A DNA stretch of 64,000 nucleotides, from NCBI GenBank assembly GCA_028673005.1, contig CM054115.1:188577548-188641547 (forward strand), in the 5' to 3' direction. A program made the translations under genes and the position numbers. Origin of the DNA: Tanypteryx hageni. Lineage: Eukaryota > Arthropoda > Insecta > Odonata > Petaluridae. This document shows, one piece after another, positions 44,110-56,877 of the stretch. Position 1 is the first letter of the stretch; the number at the start of each line of letters is the position of its first letter. Under the pieces are notes generated by a model that worked only from the letters and a program-made list of their open reading frames with translations, was not told the origin of the DNA and ran no database searches.

Positions 44110-45400
44110 TATCTTTACCGTAACATATGTTGTGGAACCCGTCTAATCTGAAAAAAAATCCAAAGCTGCATGCGGGGTACGAACCACCTCACCTCACCAT
44201 CGCGTAAAATTATTGATTTACGAGAGATTTAATCACCTCAGCCACCTGATCCTTGCGTAGGCATTGCGATAAAAGTGTATTTGCATTCGCGTGGGGAGAT
44301 AGACAGCATAATAGCAACGAGATTAAACAAACTATTGTTATTATTCATGGTACGTGCATTCCTACGTTTTTTGAAGGGATGTTTCTGATAATAATTGTAA
44401 GTTTTTATTTATCGTAATTATTATTGATAGTTAGTTTATATTTATCTTAAAAACTTTTTATCTTTACTCATTTAAGATTATTCTGAAATCTGTTTTCCCT
44501 ATGAAAAGGCTATTGAAAACCTCGTTGGTGAACAACAGTTTCATTCCTACTAGTATCTAAAGCTGAATTACTCTGATTTTAAGCAATATGAATGGATAAG
44601 TTAGTATTTTCATTAATGAAACAAAAGATATTATCAAACTTCTTACCACTTTTATACCAAACATTTTTACGTTTGACATTGAGTTCTGTATTTCTCTCTG
44701 CTATTCTCTCAACTGTAATAAGATTAAATATAGTGACCACCACATCACTCAACAGCTGATAGACTCTTTTGCAACTTTTTACGCCCATGCAAGCAGAAAG
44801 GTTATCATTATTATATTATTAGAGTTTATTCATATTGAAGTATTAACTATATAAAAGTAGGTTATAAAAATTCATTATATCTTCACTTGTTATTGAATAT
44901 ACTTAGTATCTGAGGTATTAATATCATTTACTATTTTTTAACACCTGTTTACCCATTAATTCGATGATTTCTTCATAAACAGCTTTCGATAGGTAAGATA
45001 TTTCATTTGTTTCTCGACTTTCAATATGTTGCTTAATGAAAGGATCGAAATCAGTTATTAACTCTAAATAACCAAATTTGAGGGCCCTTAGACAACCGGG
45101 GGCCTTGGGCTCCAGCACATTTAGCACATATACTTATACATCCGCCCCTTAATTCTCATAACATAAATACCATTTGTAATTCATAATTTATCAGTGATAG
45201 AGAAAAATTGGAAAACAAATTAATAGAGCATTACCAGGTTTAAAATACTAAAATCAATGTCAAAATCTCGTTCTGAAATTATATTTTCCATATACATTTT
45301 TTAAATAAACGAATTTAATTAATGTTACAGTTTATACGCTAATATGCATGAATCAACTGCCCAGTACTGAAGGGAAGTCGAGTGGAAAAGAAAACAATAA
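44110..45400. other. Unassigned AT-rich region
   Basis: A tRNA-like box on the minus strand (GGTTCGTACCCC near 44176-44187) hints at a decayed SINE. Nothing else is recognised. Confidence 0.35.
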
Positions 45401-45449
45401 GTTCTGGAAAGACCTAATCCGCCTAACTACTTTCCTTTCAATACAATTT
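45401..45449 (+). repeat. Copy 1 of a ~50-bp duplication
   Basis: GTTCTGGAAAGACCTAATCC, then GCCTAACTACTTTCCTTT, matches 45615-45668. The copies are about 213 bp apart. Confidence 0.75.
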
Positions 45450-45613
45450 AATATATAAATACCATCTTCAAAATTAACAAAATTTCGTGCTATTAGTAAC
45501 AGTAATTTATATTTTTATGTGCATCGACGGCTATGGTCATTTGGCGCCGTTGAACATTCTAAAAAACAAAAAACAAAGTTCTCTCACCAAAGATGCCGTA
45601 AGAATTACACAAG

Positions 45614-45668
45614 TAGTTCTGGAAAGAACTAATCCGCCTACTTTCCTTTAAATAGATACAATTTTAAT
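45614..45668 (+). repeat. Copy 2 of the ~50-bp duplication
   Basis: AGTTCTGGAAAGAACTAATC and CGCCTACTTTCCTTTAAATA. It ends next to the left terminus of the TIR element. Confidence 0.75.
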
Positions 45669-45672
45669 TTAT

Positions 45673-46745
45673 AACAAGTAGAGGTGAGCAAAGGTTTCCC
45701 GTGGTACAGAAGTGCTTTTCGTCAAATTCGCCCTAGTACAATCGTGGAAGATGTGAATTCTTAGCCTCAATCTCTCCCTAAATAAAGACCAAATCAATCC
45801 GTCGGTACGCGTATATCAGGGATTTCAATATAATTTGGTAGATAGAATATTCACATAAATACAGGACGAAAATGGCATATTTCGACCTGATCGACTCAGC
45901 AGGGGTGCCGCAATTGCAAAATTAAACTTTTCTTTAATAATGAATTGGCACTACCGATTTCAACGAAATTTAGTATGAAGAAAATGTTCATCATTAAAAA
46001 ATAAAATCAATATTTCTAATGTAGATAATAAAGCAGGGCTGCCACAATATCAGTATTTAAAAAATTCATTTTACAAGTATTTGTGTTGAACTGTATGGAT
46101 CAATTTTAACCAAATTTAAAATTTGTAATGTACACATATAAAAAACCATAATAGCATATTTGCACCGGATCAATCAAACGGGTGTCACACTTACAAATTA
46201 ATTTCTTTCAGTAATTATGGATTTGGAAGGAATCGGCTGAACGTATGTCAACAAAATTTTGTAAAATTTGTACATTTATACCATAATGAAATCAAGATGT
46301 TTGCAGTGACGACAAAGAGCCGGGCTACCACAATAATAAGTGAAATATTACTTTTACACGTATTTCTAGAGAACTGACCGCATGAATTTTAACCCAATAT
46401 GGTATATATTACCTTCATATAAATAAATAACGAAAATAGCATATTTCAACTGGGTCGACCAGATAGGGCTACCACAATATCAGGGTTAGAATTTTTCTAG
46501 ACCTATGAATTTCGAAGGTATTGGATGAACCGATTTCAAAATATAATTTCATTTGTACGGCGAGTATGGAATTGCAAAATGAAATGAAGGTGTTTAGAGA
46601 GGATCAAAAAAGCAAGGCTACCACCATATAAGGAAAACTAATTTTCTGATTTCAAAGCGAATATAATAGTTTACTCTTTTACTACGGCGAATTTGACGAA
46701 AAGCACTTGTGTATCACGGGAAATCCGTGTACGTCCCTACTTGTT
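45673..46745. mobile_element. TIR element (1.07 kb) with an internal dimeric tandem array
   Basis: The ends AACAAGTAG (45673) and CTACTTGTT (to 46745) begin inverted repeats of about 70 bp. These share TTTCCCGTG, AAGTGCTTTTCGTCAAATTC and GCC-TAGT. Inside are six diverged units of about 142 bp carrying GGGCTxCCACAAT near 45902, 46036, 46181, 46321, 46467 and 46615. Alternate units match better (GCATATTT...TCGACCAG type versus AATCAAxxTxTTT type), giving three dimers of about 285 bp. There is no coding sequence. I do not recognise the family. Confidence 0.78.
45757..45801 (+). mobile_element. Short LINE 3' terminus inside the TIR element
   Basis: AGCCTCAATCTCTCCCTAAA, TAAAGACCAAATCAATC matches the last 45 bp of the LINE at 17693-20317. 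It is the only copy of this tail not beside a polypyrimidine tract. Confidence 0.7.
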
Positions 46746-47054
46746 TTAAAGTAGGCTAATAACCCAATTGTTCACTCGTCTATGCTCAAGCCGAGTTCGA
46801 TAATAATCGTCTCCTTGGCAACCATCCGATAAAATGCGATTTACAATGCAAAAACGCTATGTAATAGTAGAAATTCATGAAAATGCGATCTACTGTCAAA
46901 ATTCCGTGATAATAATTAGAATTTATATTCTTTTCCCATTAAAACAGTACAAACCACGCTCCGATATCACAGTTGTAAGATATTTTAAAGTATCAAATAA
47001 AATATCTCTGCACGATCAATTTGAAACTTTCTATGTAAAACAAATAGGGAAAAA
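46746..47054. other. Unassigned stretch
   Basis: It leads into the retroelement fragment; some of it may belong to that family. Confidence 0.3.
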
Positions 47055-47175
47055 CATTCCTGGATTCGAACCCGCGAAATAAAATATACCCCGGAGGTGG
47101 GCCCTTCATGAAAATCGATCCATTGGTGCAAAAGTTGTTAGCAGGGGACACGCACACACAGAGACAGGACCATTT
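47055..47175 (+). mobile_element. Non-autonomous retroelement fragment, plus strand
   Basis: GGATTCGAACCCGCGAAATA (tRNA-like box), GAAAATCGATCCATTGGTGC, AAAAGTTGTTAGC and an ACACAGAGACAG end. It is inverse to 21046-21237. Confidence 0.65.
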
Positions 47176-49045
47176 CATAAGGTTATCTTTGGAAACAAAC
47201 CGAACGTTTAACCGTTGAAACCAGGATCGTGTTTCTAATAAATGAAGCGGAATTTTTTACAATGTGATTCTTAATTTCTTTCCTTTTAATTATGCAATTA
47301 CACAAAGTACGACAAAACAAATAAGTTTTAAATTATATTAACTTTAGAAATAAAAAAAAATGAGCAATGTCCACTTTACATTGTTTATTCTTGTTACGGT
47401 GGCTGTTATCGCTATAAATCGGTATGCTGCCATTCGTCGATAACGAAATTTTCGTAGATTACTGTTTTCCAAATGTGCCTGTCGCAGACATATAACGTTG
47501 TTAACGTCTGCAAATGATACTCGTCTTCTCTACATTGTTTTATTTTTCTATTTTTGCCAAGAGATGACAGCACATAAGCGACATTGACCTCGACCGTGGA
47601 AGGACTACTCTTCTGCCCACCGTCCGGTTTAGTAATTATCGTGTATTTAAAATAATAAACATACACAAGGAAAGGCATAATCATATAATAGCATTTAAAA
47701 GTGAGAATAAAAATATACAGCATTCTAACCGCATTTAACAGGACGATAATTAATAAATGGTGATCACAAAGTATTGGTACTGTGAGGAATAAGCAGAGGG
47801 AGGAGACTTAAGTAAATTTTAAGCTATTAAGAAGTTTCTTCAACTCCCGTGACATATTTATCTCGCGATTTCAAGATAATTTAGTTATCCTTCATCAGGA
47901 GAGTATTTGAAGTGCTAGAAGTTGTTTGAAGTGGAGTTTTTCTATGAAAATATAAGAAGTTAAATATATCCCAACAGCTCTTGATGGGTATCAATTAAAA
48001 TTTATCAGCAGATTTTATGCATTATTCTTCATTTGAAATAAATTATCTATCAAACGGAAGCATTCCTTGTGAAAGGGATATATTAATGTTTCCCTCAAAA
48101 TATACCAATCGATTTATCGATCTCTAAGGAATAAGTATGGATCGATATCAGAAAATGAATCCATGTATGAGTCACAAAAATTTTTATAATTTAGTTTTTA
48201 TCTGTAAATTGTTTATCATCTATAGCTGTGAGTTTAAATTGTTTATTGCTTCAAAAGAAAATTGGAAGCCTGCTTGTAATTGCGCTGAAAATAAGCATTA
48301 AATACTAAAAGATGGTTTTCCACTTCACCCTTTTATTTAAAATATCGCCGAAATATGAGCTCATTTTGAGTTGTTGAAGAACGTGCTGTCAATTTAAATG
48401 TTTTCACATTAAATCGTAAATGTTGTATCTTAATACTAAATAATTATTTTTAATTTTTCCGTTATCGATAAAAAGTACAGCAACTAGTCATTTAGTAACA
48501 AAAATATAAATGAAGTCTTTGATTAATACGGCTCACTAAAATATTTTGTCTTTTTAAACAAATTCTTGCGCTATCTATGCTAACAAGAATATGCGGACGG
48601 AAGACAGCAGAAATAGAACGTGGGATTTAATTTGATTCAATGTATAGAAACCGCTCCGACATTGAGCGATTTTTCGGTTTTATTGCAGCGGCGAAAAATA
48701 CTCAGCGCTGTTATTTATGCGTCGTTTTTTGCTAAACTTCCAAAGCAGAAATTGAATTCTGGATCCAGATACGTTATTGGGAAATTTTAGATATTTGCGA
48801 TTCAAGTTCAAATAAAAAATGAAAGGTAGTAGATGAAAAGCGAGTAAAACTTAAGTATACAAAAATGTTGGTCTTATTTCGGAAGAAATTAAATTAACAA
48901 CAATATTTAATATTGTAAAAGTTTTCCCTGTTTTTTTTTAAATATTAATGATGAAAATTTTTAAAGTTATCCAACTACAGATTTTAGCATTAATATAATC
49001 ATTTTTCAGCAATATATTGAATTGGAAAGTTGATTATTCGGGTTG
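47176..49045. other. Unassigned AT-rich region
   Basis: No homology is recognised on either strand. Confidence 0.35.
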
Positions 49046-49049
49046 ATGC

Positions 49050-49845
49050 ACTGGAATGTTTTTCTAAGTCGACAGCGTTTCGCAAACATTACAGCCAACA
49101 ACCCGCGATACAATTCACGATGGAGAAAGGGAGACAACCATTTCTAGACGTACTGGGAAGCCAAGCTGGATCTTAAGGCCACACTGTGTACCATAAGGAG
49201 ACCCATACGGATCGATAGCGCCTTATCACACCTCCACCTGCAACAAAAGGCCATTAACGCCATGCTCCACAGGGCTAAGACGGTAGCTACATGGGATCTT
49301 CAGCCTCAGAGGAACATCGTCTCCCGTTGGAACTACAGGGAATGACTACCATAAGGAAACCCTTGAACGCGTGACGAGGAACGAAAGATAGGTAAACGAG
49401 GAACGAATAAAATCCCGCGGCCTACGCCATTATACCTTATGTCGCCGTTACCACCGAAAGAATAGCGAGAGTGCTAAAGAAATGTAATTGCGCGGCTCGA
49501 TGCCGTGAGAATGGCACAAGAGCTCATTCCCAGCGCAAAAGATCACTTACCTTGCAATGGATCGACTGGCGTATACGAGGTAAGGTACAGCTTCGGAAGA
49601 TCATACTTCGGACAGACTGGACTTTTTATTGATTACAGACAACGATAACATCGAACGGATTGGAAAAACAAAGAGATCGGTCTATTTGCATTTGAGGAAC
49701 AATCAATGTCCAAAACGGCGCAGAACATTGCCTGGGTTATCGGAAAAGAGTAGTCGGATCGCTTCTCGAGGATAATAAAAGAGGCTATCTCGAAATTCAA
49801 AAGACAGTTGAATTTCAACAGGGAGGAGAAACTCTCCTGCACGCG
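49050..49845 (+). pseudogene. Penelope-like element RT end and GIY-YIG nuclease, broken
   Basis: AIQFTMEKGRQPFLDVLG (about 49105) is the conserved end of Penelope-like RT (QFTME...LPFLDV), followed by GHTVYHKETHTDR. After frameshifts the linker YVAVTTERIARVLKKC leads to TGVYEVRYSFGRSYFGQTG (49568-49625), a GIY-YIG nuclease core in which the GVY and YFGQTG parts are recognisable. The tail is RIIKEAISKFKRQLNFNREE (to about 49830). The catalytic N-terminal RT part is absent and many stops are present. It is the only Penelope-like coding trace in the window. Confidence 0.82.
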
Positions 49846-51650
49846 GTGAGAACGACGACGGTAAATGGCCAACGGAAAATGAACGGATAAAGAGTGGCGA
49901 TAACATCCGATAAGTGGAAAGAGGACATAAATACGGGAGCCAGAGGAGATAAAATCGCTTCGACATGGAGAAGCCAACTGTAAAAACGCTATCAACTGAA
50001 CAAGAAAAATTGCGGCGTAACATCCCGAATTATCGACTTACCATGGAACAACGCAGCGAAAGCCCTCGTGCGAATATATTGGATTGATCAAGCGATATAA
50101 GGGATATGATGATCGAAATGTTATCAAGGAGTGCAAGTTTCCCCGCAACATAAAAATTGCATTGAAAAATATATGGACGGACCTATCCATTTTGGCATTT
50201 TTCATTTAAGGGTTTTATTGAAATAAAATACAAAAAGTCCGAGTCATATCGCTCAACCAAGACAGCCATATTAGTGAAAGAATAAATCTAATCTTATTGA
50301 TTTTATAATAAAGCATAATTAACTTTGACGTTTAAAAGATATTTAAAATACATTTAGATGATATCATATTGGAACCACGCCCTCATACCATGGCACGAAC
50401 CTATGAGAATGAAAAGTGGAGCAGACATTTCCTGAATCTCCTGAGAGAAACATATTCAATTCAAGCGCTTATTGCCTGAATTAACCGCAATTATATCGAT
50501 TGGTGAGTCATCGCTGAGAACAGCCTCTTCGTTGCCAAGATACGTTTTTGGCTTTCCCTATTTTTTTACATCTGTCCGAATTATCTTTCTTATCAATCAC
50601 ACAGGTCAATAAAAACTGGATTCTTTTTCAAAGTGTCGAAGAGGAAGGGTGGGAGAGTCGAAGCTTTGATCTTAAGTGCCGCCAATGTAAATGCGCAGCT
50701 TGTTTGCATCAACGCTCCAAATATTCCGATATCTTCCATTTTCATTCTTTTGCTCATTGCAAAAATGGAATAAATAATTGAGCGTCGAAAATTAAAAAAA
50801 AGCGAAGGGAGTGCAAAATCAAGTCAAGATCCTGCGAAGAGAAAAAACGTTTCTTTATTTGCCGACAAAGAACCCGAAATAGGATATTTTCCTTTGCGTT
50901 TTTCATTTCGATGACAATAAATGGCATGTTGCGTTAGCACGTTTTTGACGGTTGAAATTTTTCAGACAAAAGATGAATCGAAATCCTCAACAGATCGGCT
51001 CCTAATTCTAGAACTCTAGAACACACGATCGATGAAATAATTCCGAGCCAATTACTATTACCTATATCTGGTTTGATGATCCTTTTCCTGTCTTGAAATA
51101 ATTTACCAGGATCAGAAGTAGCAATATTTTTATTTATCACTCACAAAATTTTATATGCACCAACTACTTTTTATACCACCTAATAAATATTGAGTCCGTA
51201 TTTCTTAGTAATTTTATATTATGGTTTAAAAGATATTACAAGGTTAAAAATGAACGAATTAAAATTAAAAAAGTAAAGTTATAAGTAAAATAAATTTATT
51301 TGCAAAATATAATGAAATCTCGAATTATCTACAACAGTTTTTATATTTCACGATATCCTAGTTGTAGTTGTAGTTTCGCGTAGCAATAGTGGTCGGAGTA
51401 GCAAAGTTTGGGAGTCTCAGTCCTAGATCATCTGTAATGATAAAGATATCATGTGAACCCGATTATTCGAGTTATAAATATTAATTGTCACTTGTGGAAT
51501 TAGAATCAGAATTTAACTGCGTCGAAAAGACATCATCAGAGTTCATGAGAAATAAACAGATGCCAGATGATTTCGACTAATGTGAAATTATTATGCGTTC
51601 TTTGCACGAAGTAAACTCATATAGGGGAGGTCGTTTCCGTCCCTCCGCAT
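49846..51650. other. Unassigned region
   Basis: The first 200 bp may be Penelope-like 3' sequence. Nothing is recognised beyond that. Confidence 0.35.
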
Positions 51651-51655
51651 GTTAA

Positions 51656-52092
51656 AACTCGGGAACCGCTGGACATATTTTGATGGAATTTGGTATTGGT
51701 GATTTTTTCTAAAATTGGTCCGTTGAAACTAATTTTGGTTAAAATCGGACAAAAATGACGACCACTTTACTTGAAGACCTACAATGTTCCTAGTTTCATC
51801 TTGGAAACTGTTTGACGTATTTTGATGAAATTCGATATTGGAGAGTTTTGCTAAATTTGATCGATCGATTGCAATTTTGGTTAAAATCGGACAACAATTA
51901 CGACCACTTTACATGAAGACCTACATGTAGTTTACAATGTCTTTTTGTTTCAACTTGGGTACCGCTTGACGTATTGTGATGATATTTGGTATTAAGGAGT
52001 ATTTCCAAAATAGTTGATCTATTCCAATTTTGGTTAAAATCGGACAATAAATACGACTACTTTACATGAAGACCTACACATATTTTACAACA
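51656..52092 (+). repeat. Three tandem units of 141-155 bp
   Basis: Units begin near 51662, 51803 and 51958. Each has GGAACCGCTTGACGTATTTT-type starts, then GGTATT, AATTTTGGTTAAAATCGGAC and GACCACTTTACATGAAGACC. Units 2 and 3 have a TACATGTAGTTTACAA-type spacer that unit 1 lacks. Confidence 0.88.
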
Positions 52093-53465
52093 TTCCTCGC
52101 TTGCTTCTCGTTAAATACTGATCTGAAAAATATTGAGAACATTGTGAAATCTCAAAAACGCATTTGGCAACTGTGTACTCTCACATGGAGTACTCCTTTC
52201 CAATCTTGTTAACAAAAGGGATAATGAGAAATATCAAGAACAGACTTGAGCAACACGAGTAAAATTTTGCAAATTAAATGCAGTTAAGAAGGAAATAAAT
52301 AAACAGATGATAGTAAATAAATAACGGTAATCCCAGCATGCTTTAGAAAATGGTAAATTAAAAAATCGAAAAAAGGCATATCCTTTGAGATGCAGAAAGA
52401 AAATGTAGACGATAATTCTGTTTAAAAAATTAAGGTCGAATAATAATTACTTATCAAATCATAAGAACTAGGAGCCCATTTTATTTTCCATGTTAATGTA
52501 CAACACCTCTTGAATATACAATGCTATTTGCTTAGGATCGCCTTTATTGAAAATTTTAAAGAATTTTTATTTCAAACACACAATCATCCAACACATAATT
52601 GTCCATGTGTAGTCTAAGGTTAATGCAGAAAAAAACAGCTTTGTCAAAGGTTTGGACTTTTGGCTTTTTTGGACAATGGACAGAATGATTACTTAATCTT
52701 TCAGCTTTGTTGATTATAAACTTTTCACCGAATATTTTATTTTTAAAGTTATCAGTCGGACAATCAGCTTGCATCTCGATGAAACGATTTGTTTAACTAT
52801 TTTGCCGTATCGCGAAACTAAGTATTCACATTGCTTCACGCGGTGAATTCCCTTCTAGGATGCACGGGCATTCAATGTCCTTCCTTTCTAACGGAATTCT
52901 CCCCACTCCATTCCACTTTCCCTGCGTACCCTTAGGTACACAATCCAATATAACAGTATTTTAGATATGTTTATGTGTCTGGAACGCTTCCCAGTCTGTG
53001 AAGGTTTTGGCAAGACCTTTAGTGGAATATTTGGAGAGCGGTTTGTAGGACTCTACCTCTTACGCCTTTTGAAAAAGTTATCGTCTATAATAAGATCAAG
53101 GGTCCTATTCCAGGAGCATTTATTTTATCTGTTTGATTAAGTGATTGAGTGAAGCGCATTAAATTACTTAGAATCATCGTATGTATTCGTATGATATTGC
53201 ACAAGGTGAAGAAATTTACATATTTAGAAAAACGTTATATTATTAACATGTATTATTTGGTTTAATAAATTTACGCATAATTTAGTTTAACACGAACGGG
53301 GCACTTCCAAGTATTTTAATTTGGACTAAGCTTTTAAATTATTATAAAAGTTAAGGAACTGCTGCGTGCACGTTCATACAAATGGCGAGATATTTTGAGC
53401 ATTTCATTCCAAAGAGCGGACAAATGTTTCCCCGCGTTGAGCAAAGTAAAACTTAATTAAGCGTC
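52093..53465. other. Unassigned AT-rich region
   Basis: No homology is recognised. Confidence 0.35.
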
Positions 53466-53469
53466 TCTT

Positions 53470-53990
53470 TTACGCCTAAAAGAAGAGCCAGAGGGCTGAG
53501 CTAGAGAGGGAAATTATCTAGGGCGTAAAAAAGAAAAGAGAAGGATGAAGGTGAGGGTGAATAGTTAAGGAGCGTCGGAAGGAGCCTTCCATTCGCGCGG
53601 TGCAGAAGGAGATTTCGGCGGAGGGCTTTGAGATCGGCTTCTCCCGGAATGAAGCGCCGCCAGGTAGCAAGTAAATGAAACTAGGATTCCGGAAGGTTTT
53701 AGCGCTCGGAGGAAAGCGGCGCACCTGCGACTTGCTTGTGGGAGGAGTTTTTTTCAAAGGAGCTTTTCGGATTTCGGTCGTGACGTAAGACGTCTCGGCG
53801 GAATGAGCAAGATGGGGGCGGGGGGAGGGTTGGAGAGAGAGGAAAGGGGTGGAGGGAGAGGGAAGGGGTGGGGGAGAATAAAACAGGAAGGATGGCGGCG
53901 GAAGAGGCATTAGTGCAGGAAAAGGTAGTAAGAGTTAGCCACGATGCTCTCTGCCTATTTTTCTGACCTGGGATGTCCCTAACGAAGTGA
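53470..53990. other. GC/CpG-rich, G-rich island without a supported gene
   Basis: Compared with its AT-rich surroundings this stretch has many CpGs (GGCGGAGGGC, AAGCGCCGCC, AAAGCGGCGCACC), a TGACGTAA word near 53784 and a G-rich purine tract at 53815-53900. It could be an unmethylated regulatory island, or low-complexity drift. No splice or coding evidence is visible. Confidence 0.3.
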
Positions 53991-54743
53991 TTTCCGAACG
54001 AATCTAACAGACGAAGCTTTAACTCGTTTGCTTGACTTCCGCTTCATATTTGGAGAGCTTTTCGCGGCACTCTTACTGCCACATTCACATCTGCTTTTCT
54101 CAGACAGCTCCGATAACATTTCTTTGTTGGTAACACTGATCTACACAATAGGCAAAAATGAAAATAAGCGCTTTACTTCCGTACTACTTTTTCATTCATT
54201 GAGGAATCAAAAGAAAGTGCGGATAGGTTACTTTTATATAAGTTTTCAATGTCTCTTAACACTTCCTTTACCAATGGGGATCCATTTTGGACCTAACATA
54301 TTTTGCTCATCATCTGCTTAATTAGAGATTAACATGACTCTTGATTATTGTATTTGTCGAAAAATTATTTAGGAGCCTTCCTATGATCGCGGACTGACTT
54401 CTTTTCATTATTAGAAAAAATAAAAAAGTGATTGGGGTCCAAAATGTACTCTAACATTACATCGCACAAAATCTATAAAAAGTAACATGCAAATTATGCA
54501 ATGAAGATTAGTTTTACTATTTAATATGTTCAATAATTTTAATTTCTTCCCCACATTTTTAACGGAATTTTCAGCTGAATTTTAATGAAAATGTATTGAT
54601 AAAAATTGATTCGTTAATGAAAATAAAAATAATAAATACATCATATATTGTGTTTATGCTTGAAAATTCATTTTAGGTCTACTAAAGTTTCAATTTCATC
54701 TAACAAGTAAAAAAGAACATTAATTATCATGGGATACATTTTG
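53991..54743. other. Unassigned AT-rich region
   Basis: No homology is recognised. Confidence 0.3.
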
Positions 54744-54745
54744 TA

Positions 54746-56877
54746 GGGAAAAGTGTCCAAATATGGAATAGTCTCCTAATTTTAAATACCAAAATATTTC
54801 AAGTCTGGTATGGGCCGGCCAAGTCATTCTAGTACCGAGATCAATTGGTTGGATTCCGCCATTGAGTGTTTTTTTCGTTGCTATTTGAAGTTCATTCAGT
54901 GCATTAAAAAGGTTTTGAAAGTCATGTATTCATGCTTTATTTTATGGGTTTACTTATTGAAGCCTTTTTCTATCTTGGCATTTATATTAAGTATTTGAAG
55001 TGTTCTTTAAGCTGCTTGTGAATAAATTGTGCATACTTCATTACTTTCGTTGGTATACATCTTCAAAATCCAATATGACGAGGTTCCAAATATGGACCAC
55101 TTAGGGTTCTTAATATGGAATAGTATTCCATATTTATACCCTCGTTTTGATGAAATATCGGTAATTATTTAAATTAACCACTTCTCGAATTTCTGCACAA
55201 AATTAGTTTCGATAATTTGTATTTGATGTGAAACAATGCCAAATTTTCATTTACAAAAGGAGAAATGATAATAGGGAATCGTTTTGCATCAAATGACAAT
55301 TATTCAAAAAGAGACAGCAAACACGAATTGGTTAAAACTTTCGGTCTCATAATAAGGGCAAAATCGCGCTAAGAAAGCCAACGGGAACGTCTTTTGCGAG
55401 GGCAAAAGGATTAAATAAGTTTTGATCTATTGGAACGAGAGTTCGACAAGCACTAATATCCTGCAGACAGAGACTTTAACGAAACCAGACGGGTGCCGCA
55501 AGTGATTGCATTAAAAGGCAGGAGACAAGCTGGTACCCTAATTTCGGTTGAACGCGGATTGTTAGAGACTGTGGCTTCTTGCATGAGCACTGGGGGCACC
55601 TTTGTTCCACTAATTATGACATTCTCCAGAAAAAATATGATCAATTTGCTTCTTAAAGAGACTCCGCCAGAAAACGTTTCTGCCTGTCATCCTTCAGAAT
55701 AATTTCAGGCAGAACCTTTTACGAAATGGGCAGAATTTTTCATCAAAAAATTAGGAAGATCCTGTGCTGCTAATACTTGATGGACATTTCTCCCATAGTC
55801 GGAACTTCAATGCGTTTGCCTCCCCACTCAGCACACAGAATGCAACCACTTGATAAGACGTTAATGAGCCCTTTAAAGACCTGCTATAGTGAGGATATCA
55901 GAGCTCATATTAGATGTACTGAAAGCCAGCTACTCCGTTTGAAATTGCAGAAATTTTCGGGAGAGCCTATCTTAAAGTACAAGCGTTGCGATAGCTGCGA
56001 AGGGATTTATGTTACAGGAATCTATCTTCCCAACAGAAACGTCTTCGAGGAGAGCGATTTCATAGCGGCTGAGGCCCAATGCGAGGTATCAGAACACGTT
56101 GCTCCATGCCCCGCTAATGCATTTGTGAGCCCTGAAGAAATTTCTACCGTTCCTTCTATCTTGCGGAATAAAGGACCACAATGAGGAAGGGCGCCTGAAA
56201 AGGCTACTTTGATAATGGCATCGCCCTATATAGCGTCGTTGGAAGAGAGGCCAGCTTCCAACACGTCTCAGCCAAAGAAAAGCAGAGTTACAGGTACCAA
56301 ACCAGTCAAAAATGTCTTTTCAATGATTCTCAAGCATGCTGTAGCAGCTAAAAATCAGCAGCTAAAAACCAGCAGCTAAAAACCAAAATCTAAGAAAAAA
56401 CACAAGAAGATGAAGAAGAAACATCCAAATCGGGAATTAGTGTGAAGAATGACGTATCTTCGGATGATTTTGATGATGCGATACCACCAAGCAGCGAAAT
56501 GCACAGTGATTGTTTTGCAACGAAAAGTTTTCGGAAGATGTAAAAGGTGAAAAATGGGTGCAATGTGTTGCTTGTCAAGGGTGGTGCGATGAGGCAAGCA
56601 GTGGGGCCAAGAAGGACATCTACGTTTGCGACTTTTGCAAGTAAATATTTAATTGCAAATACATGTTAGGGAATTCCATATTAGTAACCCATTTTTTCAC
56701 ATTCAAAAAGGCATTTTCTAATTTATTTTAGTGACTTTATTTGCTATTTCTTTAAATTGTAACGTTCGAAGTAAAAGATTTGAAGTATATTCAAGTATTC
56801 ATAAATATTTTCATTGTAATAAATAAAAACCTATCATTCAAAAAGTAAATGGTATTCCATAATTGGCTACTTTCCCC
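54746..56877 (+). mobile_element. Pogo-like DNA transposon with TIRs and TA duplication
   Basis: The left end GGGAAAAGTGTCCAAATATG (54746) and right end ATTGGCTACTTTCCCC (to 56877) are inverse repeats sharing AATATGGAATA / TATTCCATAATT. Each is bordered by TA (54744-54745 and 56878-56879), as expected for the Tc1/mariner superfamily. The length is about 2.13 kb. Confidence 0.85.
55440..56643 (+). pseudogene. Pogo-family DDE transposase, broken
   Basis: QVIALKGRRQAGTLISVERG (55497 on) starts the recognisable core, followed by CMSTGGTFVPLIMTFSRKN, ACHPSE, and after a frameshift LLILDGHFSHSRN with the second catalytic Asp. HRMQPLDKTLMSPLKTCYSED (55823 on) holds the third. The region of the first Asp near 55433 reads WNES where DES/DET is expected, so it may be mutated. 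The tail has CDSCEGIYV, lysine-rich KKKHKKMKKK, and a cysteine-rich finger (KWVQCVACQGWCDE, YVCDFCK) ending at 56643. The N-terminal DNA-binding domain was not recognised. Confidence 0.86.
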
